Below, piece after piece: positions 8,856 through 17,562 of a stretch of DNA of 64,000 bases. The stretch comes from Paraburkholderia fynbosensis (GTDB lineage: Bacteria > Pseudomonadota > Gammaproteobacteria > Burkholderiales > Burkholderiaceae): the NCBI RefSeq assembly GCF_902859935.1, contig NZ_CADIKI010000004.1, positions 62,001 to 126,000 of the forward strand. Reading direction: 5' to 3'. Positions within the stretch are counted from its first letter, which is position 1. Each line of letters opens with the position of its first letter. Below the pieces are notes generated by a model that saw nothing but the letters and a program-made list of their open reading frames with translations, searched no databases and was not told the origin of the DNA. The translations under genes and the position numbers were made by a program.

Positions 8856-10265
8856 ATGCGATGCTATGACGAGATGCGTCATCATGACGATGCCGTGCGG
8901 CCACACTACACACGCTTCGAGCGATGGTTGGTCGAGCAGGGCAACGAGGCGATCGCGCGCAAGCGTGCGGAAGCGGACTTGCTGTTTCGTCGGGTCGGCA
9001 TCACCTTCGCGGTGAACGGCGATCTGTCCGGCACTGAGCGGCTGATTCCCTTCGACCTGATCCCGCGCATCATCCCGCGCGGCGAATGGCAGACGCTCGA
9101 AGCCGGTCTGCGTCAGCGCGTGCAGGCGCTCAATCTGTTCATCCACGACGTCTATCACGATCGCAACATCGTGCGCGCTGGCATCGTGCCGGCCGAGCAG
9201 GTCTATACCAATGCGCAGTACCGCCCCGAGATGCAGGGCGTGAATGTGCCGCTCGGTGTTTACGCGCATATTGCCGGCGTCGACGTGGTGCGCGCAGGCG
9301 ACGAGGGCGAGTTCTACGTGCTCGAAGACAATCTGCGGGTGCCGTCGGGCGTTTCCTATATGCTCGAAAACCGCAAGATGATGATGCGGCTTTTCCCCGA
9401 GCTGTTCGTGCAGAATCGCATTGCGCCGGTCGCGCATTATCCCGATCTGCTGCTCGATACGTTGCGCTCGGTCGCCCCCGAAGGTGTCGACGATCCGGTG
9501 GTGGTGGTGCTCACGCCGGGCATGTACAACTCCGCGTATTTCGAACACACCTTCCTCGCGCAGCAGATGGGCGTCGAACTGGTGGAAGGCAAAGACCTGT
9601 TCGTCGACGACAACTATGTGTTCATGCGCACCACGCAGGGGCCGAAGCGCGTCGACGTGATCTATCGCCGCGTCGACGACGACTTTCTCGATCCGCTCGC
9701 ATTCCGCAACGACTCGGCGCTCGGCGTGCCGGGCTTGCTGACCGCGTATCGCGCCGGCCGCGTGGCGCTCGCCAATGCGATGGGCACCGGCATCGCCGAC
9801 GACAAATCGATCTACCCGTACGTGCCGGAGATGATCGAGTTCTACCTCGGGGAGAAGCCGATCCTCAACAACGTGCCTACGTTCCAGTGCCGCAAGCCCG
9901 ACGATCTGGCGTACACCCTCGCCCATCTGCCCGAACTGGTGGTCAAGGAAGTGCATGGCGCGGGCGGCTACGGAATGCTGGTGGGACCGGCCTCGACCAC
10001 GGCCGAAATCGAAGCGTTCCGTGAACGCCTGATCGCGCGGCCGGCCGGTTATATCGCGCAGCCCACGCTCGCGCTGTCCGCGTGTCCGACCTTTGTCGAG
10101 GCGGGCATCGCGCCGCGCCATATCGATCTGCGGCCGTTCGTGCTGTCGGGCAAGACCGTCACGATGGTGGCCGGGGGCCTCACGCGCGTGGCGTTGCAGG
10201 AGGGATCGCTCGTCGTCAATTCGTCGCAGGGAGGCGGGACCAAAGATACGTGGATGGTCGACTGA
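8856..10265 (+). CDS. Circularly permuted ATP-grasp protein (COG2308 type) of the Anbu neighbourhood
   Basis: A 469-residue protein of the circularly permuted ATP-grasp family (DUF404/DUF407 type). Features are the N-terminal region MRCYDEMR, the block EDNLRVPSGVSYMLENR near residues 155-172, and KEVHGAGGYGMLVG near 365, which fits the ATP-binding loop. ATP-grasp enzymes join a carboxylate to an amine or similar nucleophile. In published gene-neighbourhood work, this family with alpha-E and transglutaminase-like proteins was proposed to make and process a peptide or peptide tag. The start at 8856 is chosen because this family begins M-x-CYDEM; an ATG at 8808 is possible. It leads the cluster; a 199-bp gap separates it from the next gene. 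Confidence 0.88.
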   Translation: MRCYDEMRHHDDAVRPHYTRFERWLVEQGNEAIARKRAEADLLFRRVGITFAVNGDLSGTERLIPFDLIPRIIPRGEWQTLEAGLRQRVQALNLFIHDVYHDRNIVRAGIVPAEQVYTNAQYRPEMQGVNVPLGVYAHIAGVDVVRAGDEGEFYVLEDNLRVPSGVSYMLENRKMMMRLFPELFVQNRIAPVAHYPDLLLDTLRSVAPEGVDDPVVVVLTPGMYNSAYFEHTFLAQQMGVELVEGKDLFVDDNYVFMRTTQGPKRVDVIYRRVDDDFLDPLAFRNDSALGVPGLLTAYRAGRVALANAMGTGIADDKSIYPYVPEMIEFYLGEKPILNNVPTFQCRKPDDLAYTLAHLPELVVKEVHGAGGYGMLVGPASTTAEIEAFRERLIARPAGYIAQPTLALSACPTFVEAGIAPRHIDLRPFVLSGKTVTMVAGGLTRVALQEGSLVVNSSQGGGTKDTWMVD

Positions 10266-10464
10266 CGCCGTTGCGATGCGCTTGCCGCTGCCGCTCATCG
10301 GGCAGCCGGGCGGGCGCGTTCGCAGCCCAGCGCGCAGCGCGCAGCGGCGGCACGCCATACGTGGTACGCAATACGCGGCACGCCGCCCGCGCATCGGGAT
10401 AACCAGCGAGCCTGTACTTTTACTTTTAGCGTAAGCCTCGCCTCATCAGACACGGAACGCCGTC

Positions 10465-11415
10465 ATGCTAAGCCGCACCGCCGATCACCTTTTCTGGATG
10501 GCCCGTTACATGGAGCGCGCGGAGAACACCGCCCGCATGCTCGACATCAACCTGAAGGCGCTGCTGTTGCCGCAGACCGCCGAACAGGAGGCGCGCGCGC
10601 AACGTTCGGTGCTGCGCATCTCCGAGCTTGAAAGCGCGTTCGCGCAGCGCTATGACGAGCCCACCCGCGAACACGTGCTCGACTTCATGGTCGCGGATGC
10701 GAACAACCCGTCGAGCATTCATTCGTGCCTGCAGGCCGCGCGCGAAAACGCCCGCGCGGTGCGCGGCACGTTGACGACCGAATGGTGGGAAACCATCAAC
10801 GACACGTGGCTCGAATTCAACGAGCGCATCTCGTCCGGGCAGGCGGCGCACAATCCGGGCGCGCTGTTCGAATGGGTGAAGTTCCGCTCGCATCTGTCGC
10901 GCGGCGTGACGATCGGCACCGCGCTGCAGGACGACGCATTCTTCTTCACGCAGCTCGGCACCTACCTCGAACGCGCCGACAACACCGCGCGGATTCTCGA
11001 CGTGCGCTTCGCGGATGTCGAACCGAATTCACGCGACGCCGCGCGCCAGCTCGAAGACTTCTATTACTGGACCTCGATTCTGAGTTCGGTGTCGGCGCTC
11101 GAAATCTACCGCAAGGTGTATCGCGACGTCGTCACGCCGGCGCGGGTGGTCGAACTCATGATCCTGAACCAGCAGATGCCGCGCTCGCTGCTCGCATCGG
11201 TCGACGGCGTCTGCACGAATCTGGCGATGCTGCGCACCTCGGGCTCGAACCAGTGTGAGCGTTTCGCCGGCAAGCTGCGCGCCGAGCTGGTCTATTCCGA
11301 TATCCGGCAGATTTTCGAAGCCGGCCTGCACGCCTATCTGACTCAGTTTCTCGCTCGCGTGTTCGAGCTGGGCAATCTGGTCGCGCGTACCTATCTGATG
11401 CTGCCAGTCGCCTGA
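10465..11415 (+). CDS. Alpha-E domain protein (DUF403/COG2307)
   Basis: A 316-residue, almost entirely helical protein. The family hallmark LSRTADHLFWMARYMERA lies at residues 2-19, and a second version (LGTYLERADNTARILDVRF) appears near 170-190, suggesting an internal duplication. No catalytic residues are assigned for the family. It regularly accompanies the circularly permuted ATP-grasp protein and a transglutaminase, as here, and is 11 bp upstream of the transglutaminase gene, so these two are almost certainly co-transcribed. It may act as a binding partner or scaffold for the ATP-grasp enzyme; this is inference. Confidence 0.88.
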   Translation: MLSRTADHLFWMARYMERAENTARMLDINLKALLLPQTAEQEARAQRSVLRISELESAFAQRYDEPTREHVLDFMVADANNPSSIHSCLQAARENARAVRGTLTTEWWETINDTWLEFNERISSGQAAHNPGALFEWVKFRSHLSRGVTIGTALQDDAFFFTQLGTYLERADNTARILDVRFADVEPNSRDAARQLEDFYYWTSILSSVSALEIYRKVYRDVVTPARVVELMILNQQMPRSLLASVDGVCTNLAMLRTSGSNQCERFAGKLRAELVYSDIRQIFEAGLHAYLTQFLARVFELGNLVARTYLMLPVA

Positions 11416-11426
11416 CGGAGTTTTAT

Positions 11427-12254
11427 ATGTACCTGACGATCCGCCACGACACGTCGTATCGCTACGAAGCGACGGTCCATTATTCGATCCAGCAATTGCG
11501 CCTGACGCCGGCGAGCGGCGCCGCCCAGATCGTGCGGCGCTGGAGCATCGATGCGCCGGGCAAGCTCGACGCGACCTTCGATGCGTACGGCAACGTGCTG
11601 CATACGCTGGTCATCAACAAGCCGCATAGCGAGATCCGTCTGCAGGTGTCCGGCGAAGTGGACACGATTCCGCTCGTCGACGGTCTGCTGCGCGACGCGG
11701 CCGGCCCGATTCCGCTCGAACATTTCACCTGCGCGACGCGGCTGACCGAGGCTGACGCGGCGATCCGCGAACTGGCCGCGTCGGTGCCGAGTCTCGCGAG
11801 TTCGGCGCGTCTGATCGAGCTGTCCGAGCAGATCGTGCAGCGCGTGAAGTATCGCCCCGGCATCACCGAGGTCACCAGCACGGCGGCCCAGGCGCTCGCG
11901 CTCGGTAATGGCGTGTGCCAGGACCATGCGCATCTGATGCTGGCGTGCTGCCGCGCGCGAGGCATTCCCGCGCGCTACGTGAGCGGCTATATCGAACCCG
12001 GCGACCTGTCCGCGATGGAAGCCTCCGCCGCGGCGCCGCACGGCGCGAGTCACGCATGGGTGGACGTGTGGCTCGACGGCAAGGGCTGGATTTCGATCGA
12101 CGTCACGCATGCCGCGTTTGCCAGCGAGATCTATTGCCGGCTCGCCGTCGCACGCGACTACGAGGCCGCCGCGCCGGTGCGTGGACGGCGTATCGGCGGA
12201 CTGGAAGAGCAATTGAAGGTGTCGGTGACGGTCAGCGCGCAGATGCCTCAGTAG
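11427..12254 (+). CDS. Bacterial transglutaminase-like cysteine peptidase family protein
   Basis: A 275-residue protein with a beta-rich N-terminal domain of the bacterial transglutaminase type (residues 1-85) and a papain-like core. The catalytic triad is visible: Cys164 in NGVCQDHAHL, His209 in GASHAWVDVW, and Asp225 in WISIDVTHAA. No signal peptide is seen, so it should act in the cytoplasm. Family members act as peptidases, amidases or transglutaminases. The 11-bp spacing after the alpha-E gene and TTTTATATG context indicate an operon. With the ATP-grasp ligase it could cut or transfer a peptide made by that enzyme. Confidence 0.9.
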   Translation: MYLTIRHDTSYRYEATVHYSIQQLRLTPASGAAQIVRRWSIDAPGKLDATFDAYGNVLHTLVINKPHSEIRLQVSGEVDTIPLVDGLLRDAAGPIPLEHFTCATRLTEADAAIRELAASVPSLASSARLIELSEQIVQRVKYRPGITEVTSTAAQALALGNGVCQDHAHLMLACCRARGIPARYVSGYIEPGDLSAMEASAAAPHGASHAWVDVWLDGKGWISIDVTHAAFASEIYCRLAVARDYEAAAPVRGRRIGGLEEQLKVSVTVSAQMPQ

Positions 12255-12425
12255 ACGGCCAGGAAGGCGCCTCGCGGACCCTGTGCGGCTCTGCCTCGCC
12301 ACGGGGTCCGGCGGAGCGCTCGAATGCTCGTCCTTCAGGACGAACCCGTCACGGCCGACATACAGATAGAGGCGCAGAACAGACGCACAGAGAGCGACGC
12401 AGACGGAAACGCATGCGAGCCGCAT

Positions 12426-12463
12426 TACAATAGCGCCGTTCAGTTGCTTTTCGCGGGTACCTT
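12426..12463 (+). promoter_or_regulatory. Probable promoter -10 and short leader of the Anbu gene
   Basis: TACAAT at 12426-12431 lies 32 bp before the Anbu start codon, with GGGTA as ribosome binding site at about 12456. No canonical -35 is obvious. Upstream, an imperfect hairpin (CGGACCC / GGGTCCG, 12275-12310) follows the transglutaminase gene. Together these suggest the peptidase gene has its own promoter in addition to possible read-through. Confidence 0.4.
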
Positions 12464-13336
12464 ATGACCTACTGCGTAGCGATGGCCGTCGACGACGGTC
12501 TCGTGTTCCTGTCGGACACGCGCACCAATGCGGGCGTCGATCACATCAGCACGGCGCGCAAGATGTCGGTGTTCGAGCAGCCGGGCGAGCGCATGCTCGT
12601 GCTGCTGGGCGCCGGCAATCTGTCGCTCACGCAAGCGGTGCTGCACGAGTTGTCCGAACCCGCCGACCCCGCGTTGCCGACGCTCTGGAGCGCTCCCACG
12701 ATGGCCGACGCGGCGCGCGTGATCGGCCGCGCGGTGCGCTGCGTGCATCAGCGCGAGGCGCAGGCGCTGCAGGAGTTCGGCGTCGATTTCAATTGCAGCT
12801 TCATTCTCGGCGGTCAGATCGCCGGTAACCGCACGCGCCTGTTCATGATCTACGCGGCGGGCAACTTCATCGAAGCGTCGGCCGTGAATCCGTACTTCCA
12901 GATCGGCGAGGCCAAGTACGGCAAGCCGATCATCGACCGCGTGCTGACGCCGTCCACGCCGCTCGACGAAGCCGCCAAGTGCGCGCTGATCTCGATGGAT
13001 TCGACGCTGCGCTCGAACCTGTCGGTGGGTTTGCCGCTAGATCTGCTGGTGTACGAGAAGGACGCGCTGCGCGTCACGCGGTTCGTGTCGATCGATCATG
13101 GCAACGCGTACTTCGAGATGATCCACAGCACGTGGGGCGAGCAGTTGCGCCAGGTGTTCGGCTCGATTCCCGATCCAGACTGGCAGGACGCGGCCGACGT
13201 GCCGTCGTTGCAGCGCGAGCGGGCGCTAGTGCTGCATCGCGCGCCGGTCGGCGCAGACGGTATCGAGCATGAACTCGACGCGAAGCCGGCGCAGACGCTC
13301 GCGCAGGCGGATAAAGGGAAGACGCAGCGGCGGTAG
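12464..13336 (+). CDS. Anbu-type proteasome-related peptidase (COG3484)
   Basis: A 290-residue member of the Ntn-hydrolase Anbu family, ancestral relatives of the proteasome beta subunit. After removal of the initiator Met, Thr is the N-terminal nucleophile (MTYCVAMAVDDG). The supporting Asp (LSDTRTNAG) and Lys (TARKMSVF) sit at the positions expected for the catalytic set, so the enzyme should be active. The chain is longer than HslV and lacks a propeptide, both typical of Anbu. Published structures of other Anbu proteins show open helical or ring assemblies without a known ATPase partner. None is encoded next to it here; the neighbours are ATP-grasp, alpha-E and transglutaminase genes. The natural substrate is unknown. 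Confidence 0.92.
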   Translation: MTYCVAMAVDDGLVFLSDTRTNAGVDHISTARKMSVFEQPGERMLVLLGAGNLSLTQAVLHELSEPADPALPTLWSAPTMADAARVIGRAVRCVHQREAQALQEFGVDFNCSFILGGQIAGNRTRLFMIYAAGNFIEASAVNPYFQIGEAKYGKPIIDRVLTPSTPLDEAAKCALISMDSTLRSNLSVGLPLDLLVYEKDALRVTRFVSIDHGNAYFEMIHSTWGEQLRQVFGSIPDPDWQDAADVPSLQRERALVLHRAPVGADGIEHELDAKPAQTLAQADKGKTQRR

Positions 13337-13364
13337 GGTATATCGCGGAATACGAAGGTCGTCG

Positions 13365-13400
13365 CGAGTCCGGCAAGGGGCTCGTCGGCGGCTTTTTTTT
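13365..13400 (+). terminator. Possible terminator after the Anbu gene
   Basis: CGAGTCC (13365-13371) can pair with GGGCTCG (13378-13384), with one G-U wobble, and eight T residues follow at 13393-13400. The T-tract starts eight bases after the stem, further than usual, so this is a weak call. The related hexamer GTTGCC is repeated three times just downstream at about 13416-13433. Confidence 0.35.
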
Positions 13401-13513
13401 GCCACGTCACTTTCCGTTGCCGTTGCCGTTGCCGCGCTTGCGCCCGGTTCTCGCTGACGGATAAGCGCATCGACCCGCACCCGCCCAGCCGCAAAAACCA
13501 TCACCTCAAGACG

Positions 13514-13553
13514 AAAAAAAGCCAGCCTTCGGCATTGCCTCTGGCTGGCTTTT
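13514..13553 (-). terminator. Rho-independent terminator of the porin gene
   Basis: Read on the minus strand, AAGCCAGCC pairs with GGCTGGCTT and is followed by a run of T residues. It sits 36 bp past the porin stop codon. The opposite flank carries a short T-run too, so it may also slow plus-strand transcription from the Anbu side. Confidence 0.85.
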
Positions 13554-13588
13554 GACTACGTCGCTTTCAGCTACGTAGCAAGTTCCGA

Positions 13589-14764
13589 TTAGAACTTGTG
13601 ACGGATACCGAGGCTGACCATGACCTGGTTGTCGGTGCTAGCCTGGTAGCCATACGAACCGATCGAAGCCGTAGAGGAGACCAGCTGACCCGTGCTCGGA
13701 TCACGCTGTTCGCCGCTTGCATGCTGCCATGCGCCGACCAGGTACAAGTCCGTGCGCTTCGAGAGCGAGTAATCGCCGCCCAGCGACACCTGGTGATACG
13801 TCGCCGACGAGTCGCCGTGCCCCTTCGTGTACGCGTAGCCAACGCCCAGCAGCGCTGCCGGCGTGATCTGATAGCCCAAATAGGCGCGACCCACTTCGTA
13901 CTTCTGGGTCTGACCGAAGCTCGAGCTTCCGTCCTGGTAGTACTGTGCGTTGCTGTAGCTCAGGTTACCCGTCCACGGACCCGTAACGTACTGAACGGCA
14001 ACCGACGCGATGCCGATGCGCGAGGCAGTAGCGTAGGCTGCGTTGATGCCCGCTACGTCGGAGGGGCCGTCAAACATGCCATCCGACGTGCTGCTCCAAC
14101 CCGTACGGACCGGGGCCGTCGTGTGGTTGTTGCTCATCGAGAGGTAGCCAGCAGCGATGCTGAACGGACCCGTCGCATACGTTCCCGCAGCACCCCAGGT
14201 TTGGCCCGAACCCGTTTGACCTGCAACACCGCCCAGTGCATACAGACCTTCGAACTGGAAGCCTGCGAACACCGGCGAAACGTACTTGACCGAGCTGTTC
14301 GTGCGCGAGCTGTTGTCGTTGTTGTCCACGTCGCCCGGCGTTGCGAACGTGCTACCGAAGTAGTTGTCGCCCGTCAGCGGCTGAACCATGTCGACCAGCG
14401 GGTCGTATTGACGGCCGGCCGTGATCGTACCGTAGGCGTCGTGCGACAAGCCGACGTAGGCCTGGCGACCGAACAGGCGGCTGCCTTGACCCAGCTTGCC
14501 GGTGTTGATGTCAAAGCCGTTTTCCAACTGGAAGATTGCCTTCAGGCCGCCGCCCAGGTCTTCCGTGCCCTTCAGGCCGAAACGGTTACCCTGGAGGTTG
14601 CCGCCGAACAGTTGCACGAGGCTGCCACCGTTGGGGGTGGCGTTGTTCACGTATTGGACCGATTCATCGATCAAGCCATACAGGGTGACGCTGCTTTGAG
14701 CATGTGCCACGCCGGTGACGCCGAGGAGCGCCAGCGAGAGGGTAGACAGTGCGATTCGTTTCAT
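13589..14764 (-). CDS. Gram-negative porin, OmpC-like (beta-proteobacterial trimeric type)
   Basis: A 391-residue outer-membrane general porin. The signal peptide MKRIALSTLSLALLGVTGVAHA ends before QSSVTLYGLID, the usual first strand of Burkholderia and Bordetella porins. The chain ends in Phe (GIRHKF), the recognition signal for the outer-membrane assembly machinery. About sixteen amphipathic strands fit the length. The start at 14764 has GGAGAAATGG just upstream; the frame reaches 14875 but those extra residues precede the signal peptide. It is followed by its own terminator. It likely forms a trimeric diffusion channel for small hydrophilic solutes. Confidence 0.94.
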   Translation of the reverse strand: MKRIALSTLSLALLGVTGVAHAQSSVTLYGLIDESVQYVNNATPNGGSLVQLFGGNLQGNRFGLKGTEDLGGGLKAIFQLENGFDINTGKLGQGSRLFGRQAYVGLSHDAYGTITAGRQYDPLVDMVQPLTGDNYFGSTFATPGDVDNNDNSSRTNSSVKYVSPVFAGFQFEGLYALGGVAGQTGSGQTWGAAGTYATGPFSIAAGYLSMSNNHTTAPVRTGWSSTSDGMFDGPSDVAGINAAYATASRIGIASVAVQYVTGPWTGNLSYSNAQYYQDGSSSFGQTQKYEVGRAYLGYQITPAALLGVGYAYTKGHGDSSATYHQVSLGGDYSLSKRTDLYLVGAWQHASGEQRDPSTGQLVSSTASIGSYGYQASTDNQVMVSLGIRHKF

Positions 14765-15188
14765 CCATTTCTCCACGCGATGATTAGTTTCGTTGTTGCG
14801 GAAAGGAGAATAGCTCACGGTGTCTACCGGCAAGAACTGGAAAAAAAAGAGTGTCGTCAAAAACTGACAAACCACGCAAAGCCTTGTATTTAAAGAACGT
14901 TAGGGATTATTTCCGTTTGAGCAATATTTATTCGTTGATTGAGCATTATTGTTGTTTTGTTGACAGTGACGGATTGGTTATCGCCACATCTGGCATTGAT
15001 TCGAAGGCTTCGTGTAAGAAAGTTGTCTATTCGTCTGAACGATTCCCGCAACGAAAACACAGAAGCGCAAAGACCCGTGCCCAGAGAAAAGCCGGACAGA
15101 ATCGATATGCTTTGGCCAACTGCAACCGGGCGTCCGCGTAGCGGTGCACCGTTGGCGCGCGGATGGCGGGCTCGATTGCGCCAGGGGA
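14765..15188. other. AT-rich regulatory region upstream of the porin gene
   Basis: A 424-bp stretch without a convincing gene between two minus-strand genes. From about 14835 to 15010 it is clearly richer in A and T than the rest of the window (A-tract near 14840, several TTATT and TTGTT stretches), as expected for a highly expressed, curved-DNA porin promoter that could bind H-NS or integration host factor. I cannot fix the -35/-10 pair. The short frames here show no family features. Confidence 0.5.
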
Positions 15189-16472
15189 TCAGCGATCGTC
15201 GCCCGTGCGGCGCGCGACCGTTGCGGCAGCCAGGCCGGCCGCTGCGGCAAGCAGCACCGAGGTCCACGGATTACGTCTGACGTAGCGGTCCGCCGCCGCC
15301 GCTTTGCGGCCGGCTTCGACGAGCGCGTCGGCGGCGAGGCGGGTGGCCTGCGCTTCCGCCATGGCGACACCGCGTCCAACCTTGACGGCGGTCGCGCGCG
15401 CCGAAGCGCCGGTGTGCGCCGGTGTGCGGGAAGCGGTTGCAGACGCCGCTGCGGACGGCACGCCACTCGCGGGTGTGCGCGCCGCGTGTCTGGATCCCGC
15501 CGCGTCGGCATACCCCGGTACGGTCGACGCCGCCAGCACCGACGCGAGTTTCGCGCGGCTGCCCGGTGGCGCGCCCGCCTGGATGCCCCAGCCGCCGCGC
15601 GGATCGTGCACGCGCCCGCGCGCCGCCGAAAATTCCGCGCCGAGCAGCAGCACAACCGCCGAGAAGTACAGCCACATCAGCAGCACCGCGAGCGAGCCCG
15701 CCGCGCCGAACGACGTCGCCATACCCGCGTGCGCCAGATACAGCGCGAACAGTTTCTTGCCCGCCGAAAACAGCACGGCCGCGACAATGCCGCCGACGAG
15801 CGCATCGCGCCAGCGCACCGTGGCGTCCGGCAGAAACTTGAGCAGGCCGGCGAACGCGAACGCCAGTACCAGCAGGCCGACGCCCAGTTGCAGCAGGTTG
15901 CCGATCATCACGTACGGCGAGTTGCCCCACAGCCAGTTGCCGACAAACGTGATGACCGTATCGAGCACCAGCGAAACGATCAACAGGAAAGCGACGCCCA
16001 GCACCAGTCCGAACGAAATCAGGCGCACCCGCACCAGTGCGATCACGCTGGAGGTGCGAGGTCCGGTGTAAGGCCACACCTGATTGAGCGCGTTATTGAG
16101 CGACGAGAACGTGGCCGACGCGCCGATCGCCAGCGCCGAAAACGAGATGATCGCCGCGATGCCGCCCGCATTGCCGCTGTGATGCGCGTTTTCGACGATG
16201 GTCTGGACGCCCGCGGCGGCCTGGTCGCCGAGCAAGCCGTTGATGTGGTGGTACAGCTCGCCGCGCGCGGCGGCGGCGCCGAAGAACCAGCCGGCTACCG
16301 CGATCACCATCACCAGCGTCGGCGCGAGCGAGAAGGCGGCATAGAAGGCGATGCTGGCGGCCATCGCGGCGCAGCGGTCGTCGGCGAACTGCTTGAATGC
16401 GCCGATCGCCCAGTTGGCCTGTTTGCGGGCGACGTGCTGGAGGTTCTCGGAGGAAAGGGTGTCGATGTCCAT
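15189..16472 (-). CDS. YihY/BrkB family inner-membrane protein with DUF883/YqjD-like C-terminal tail
   Basis: A 427-residue membrane protein. Residues about 10-285 carry the six-helix YihY/BrkB core (DDRCAAMAASIAFYAAFSLAP near the start, and ALVGGIVAAVLFSAGKKLF). This family was once annotated as ribonuclease BN, which is now considered wrong for it. A long Ala-rich linker follows, then a tail at about 392-427 with RRNPWTSVLLAAAAGLAAAT and a basic end. That tail resembles the C-terminal membrane anchor of the ElaB/YqjD/DUF883 family. The start at 16472 gives the usual family N-terminus; the frame extends to 16709 without family support. The function of this family is not established. Confidence 0.85.
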   Translation of the reverse strand: MDIDTLSSENLQHVARKQANWAIGAFKQFADDRCAAMAASIAFYAAFSLAPTLVMVIAVAGWFFGAAAARGELYHHINGLLGDQAAAGVQTIVENAHHSGNAGGIAAIISFSALAIGASATFSSLNNALNQVWPYTGPRTSSVIALVRVRLISFGLVLGVAFLLIVSLVLDTVITFVGNWLWGNSPYVMIGNLLQLGVGLLVLAFAFAGLLKFLPDATVRWRDALVGGIVAAVLFSAGKKLFALYLAHAGMATSFGAAGSLAVLLMWLYFSAVVLLLGAEFSAARGRVHDPRGGWGIQAGAPPGSRAKLASVLAASTVPGYADAAGSRHAARTPASGVPSAAASATASRTPAHTGASARATAVKVGRGVAMAEAQATRLAADALVEAGRKAAAADRYVRRNPWTSVLLAAAAGLAAATVARRTGDDR

Positions 16473-16795
16473 GTCGTGTTTCTCAATGGGATGCGGGCGT
16501 GGCAAACGCCGTGTGCGAGCCGTTGAGGTGGCCCCCGACGTAGTCTTCGCCGCAGTCTTCGCATGCGTGTGTTGCGCAAACCTTGTGCCCGTCACTATAT
16601 ACAAGCAAATTGCGCGGCGGGCGCTCGTCGCGGGAAACGGCTCACGACGGGCCGGCAGGGTCGGACGTCGGCGGCACACGCGAGGCGATGCCGGCCGAAC
16701 ACGCGCCATGCGCCATGGGCCACGCTCCGCGCGATGCGCGCAAGCGAAGTGTGCCGTTAGAATGCGGAGGCATTCTCAACCCTTGCTCATACACT
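16473..16795 (+). promoter_or_regulatory. Divergent promoter region between the YihY and YbaK-type genes
   Basis: 323 bp between divergent genes. On the plus strand TTGCGC at 16572-16577 and TATATA at 16596-16601 are spaced 18 bp and form a plausible promoter; TATATA also reads as a -10 on the minus strand. A second candidate -10, TAGAAT at 16758-16763, lies 33 bp before the YbaK-type start codon. Confidence 0.4.
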
Positions 16796-17335
16796 ATGCA
16801 TTCGCACGAACTCGTACAGCAGCTGGACGTCATTGCGGCGGAACAATGGAGCGCGCACTTGCCCGTGCACGTGGTCGAGCAGTTGCCGGCTCATGGCGTA
16901 ACGGTCTTCCAGGTCACCGACGATGCCTCCGACACCGCCGCATTCAGCGCGCGCTATGGCTTCGGACTCGAAGACTGCGCGAACACGATCGTGATCCGCT
17001 ACAAGAAAGAGGGTGCCGAGCATTACGCGGCGGTGGTCTCGCTGGGTTCGCTGCGGCTCGATATCAACGGTGCGGTGAAGGCGGCACTGGGCGCGCAGCG
17101 GCTCTCGTTCGCCAAACGCGAGCAGGCGGTGGAGCACAGCGGCATGGAATTCGGCGGTATCACCGCGTTTGGCTTGCCGGCCGACTGGCGCATCCTCGTC
17201 GACGCCGCCGTGATGCAGCGTGCGCAGATCGTAATGGGCGCAGGCGTGCGCGCGGCCAAGCTGCTGCTCGCGCCTGACGTGCTGCGGCAGTGGCCGCGCT
17301 GCGAAGTCGTGTCGCTCACGTTGCCGGCCGAGTGA
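16796..17335 (+). CDS. YbaK/EbsC family protein (aminoacyl-tRNA deacylase-like)
   Basis: A 179-residue cytoplasmic protein of the YbaK/ProX/EbsC fold, which includes enzymes that clear wrongly charged aminoacyl-tRNA. Visible features are ANTIVIRYKKEGAEHYAAVV around residues 61-80, RLSFAKREQAVEHSGMEFGG around 102-121 (containing the conserved GMEFGG-type loop) and the C-terminal DWRILVDAAV. The start at 16796 gives the usual length; the frame upstream is not family-like. It stands alone, downstream of a divergent membrane-protein gene. The tRNA it acts on, if any, cannot be predicted. Confidence 0.85.
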   Translation: MHSHELVQQLDVIAAEQWSAHLPVHVVEQLPAHGVTVFQVTDDASDTAAFSARYGFGLEDCANTIVIRYKKEGAEHYAAVVSLGSLRLDINGAVKAALGAQRLSFAKREQAVEHSGMEFGGITAFGLPADWRILVDAAVMQRAQIVMGAGVRAAKLLLAPDVLRQWPRCEVVSLTLPAE

Positions 17336-17562
17336 GGGCTGACGTGCCCGCCATGCCGGCAGCCGAAGCTGGACCATCACACAGCATGCGCGGGCAAGAG
17401 CCTCCGCGCTCAGTCGGCGTGGTGCCCGCTACCGGCTACCCACGCGCATTGAAGAACAAAACCTGAAGTTTTCCCCCGCTCCGCCGTTAATCCAGCAGTC
17501 GACATGAACCGTCGCGGCACACGCTCGCGCGGATGCCGGCGACAAGTACAAAGGATACGGAG

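Noticed and set aside
15189..16472. Ribonuclease BN
   Set aside because: This is an old label for YihY/BrkB proteins; the true RNase BN is a metallo-beta-lactamase protein without membrane helices.
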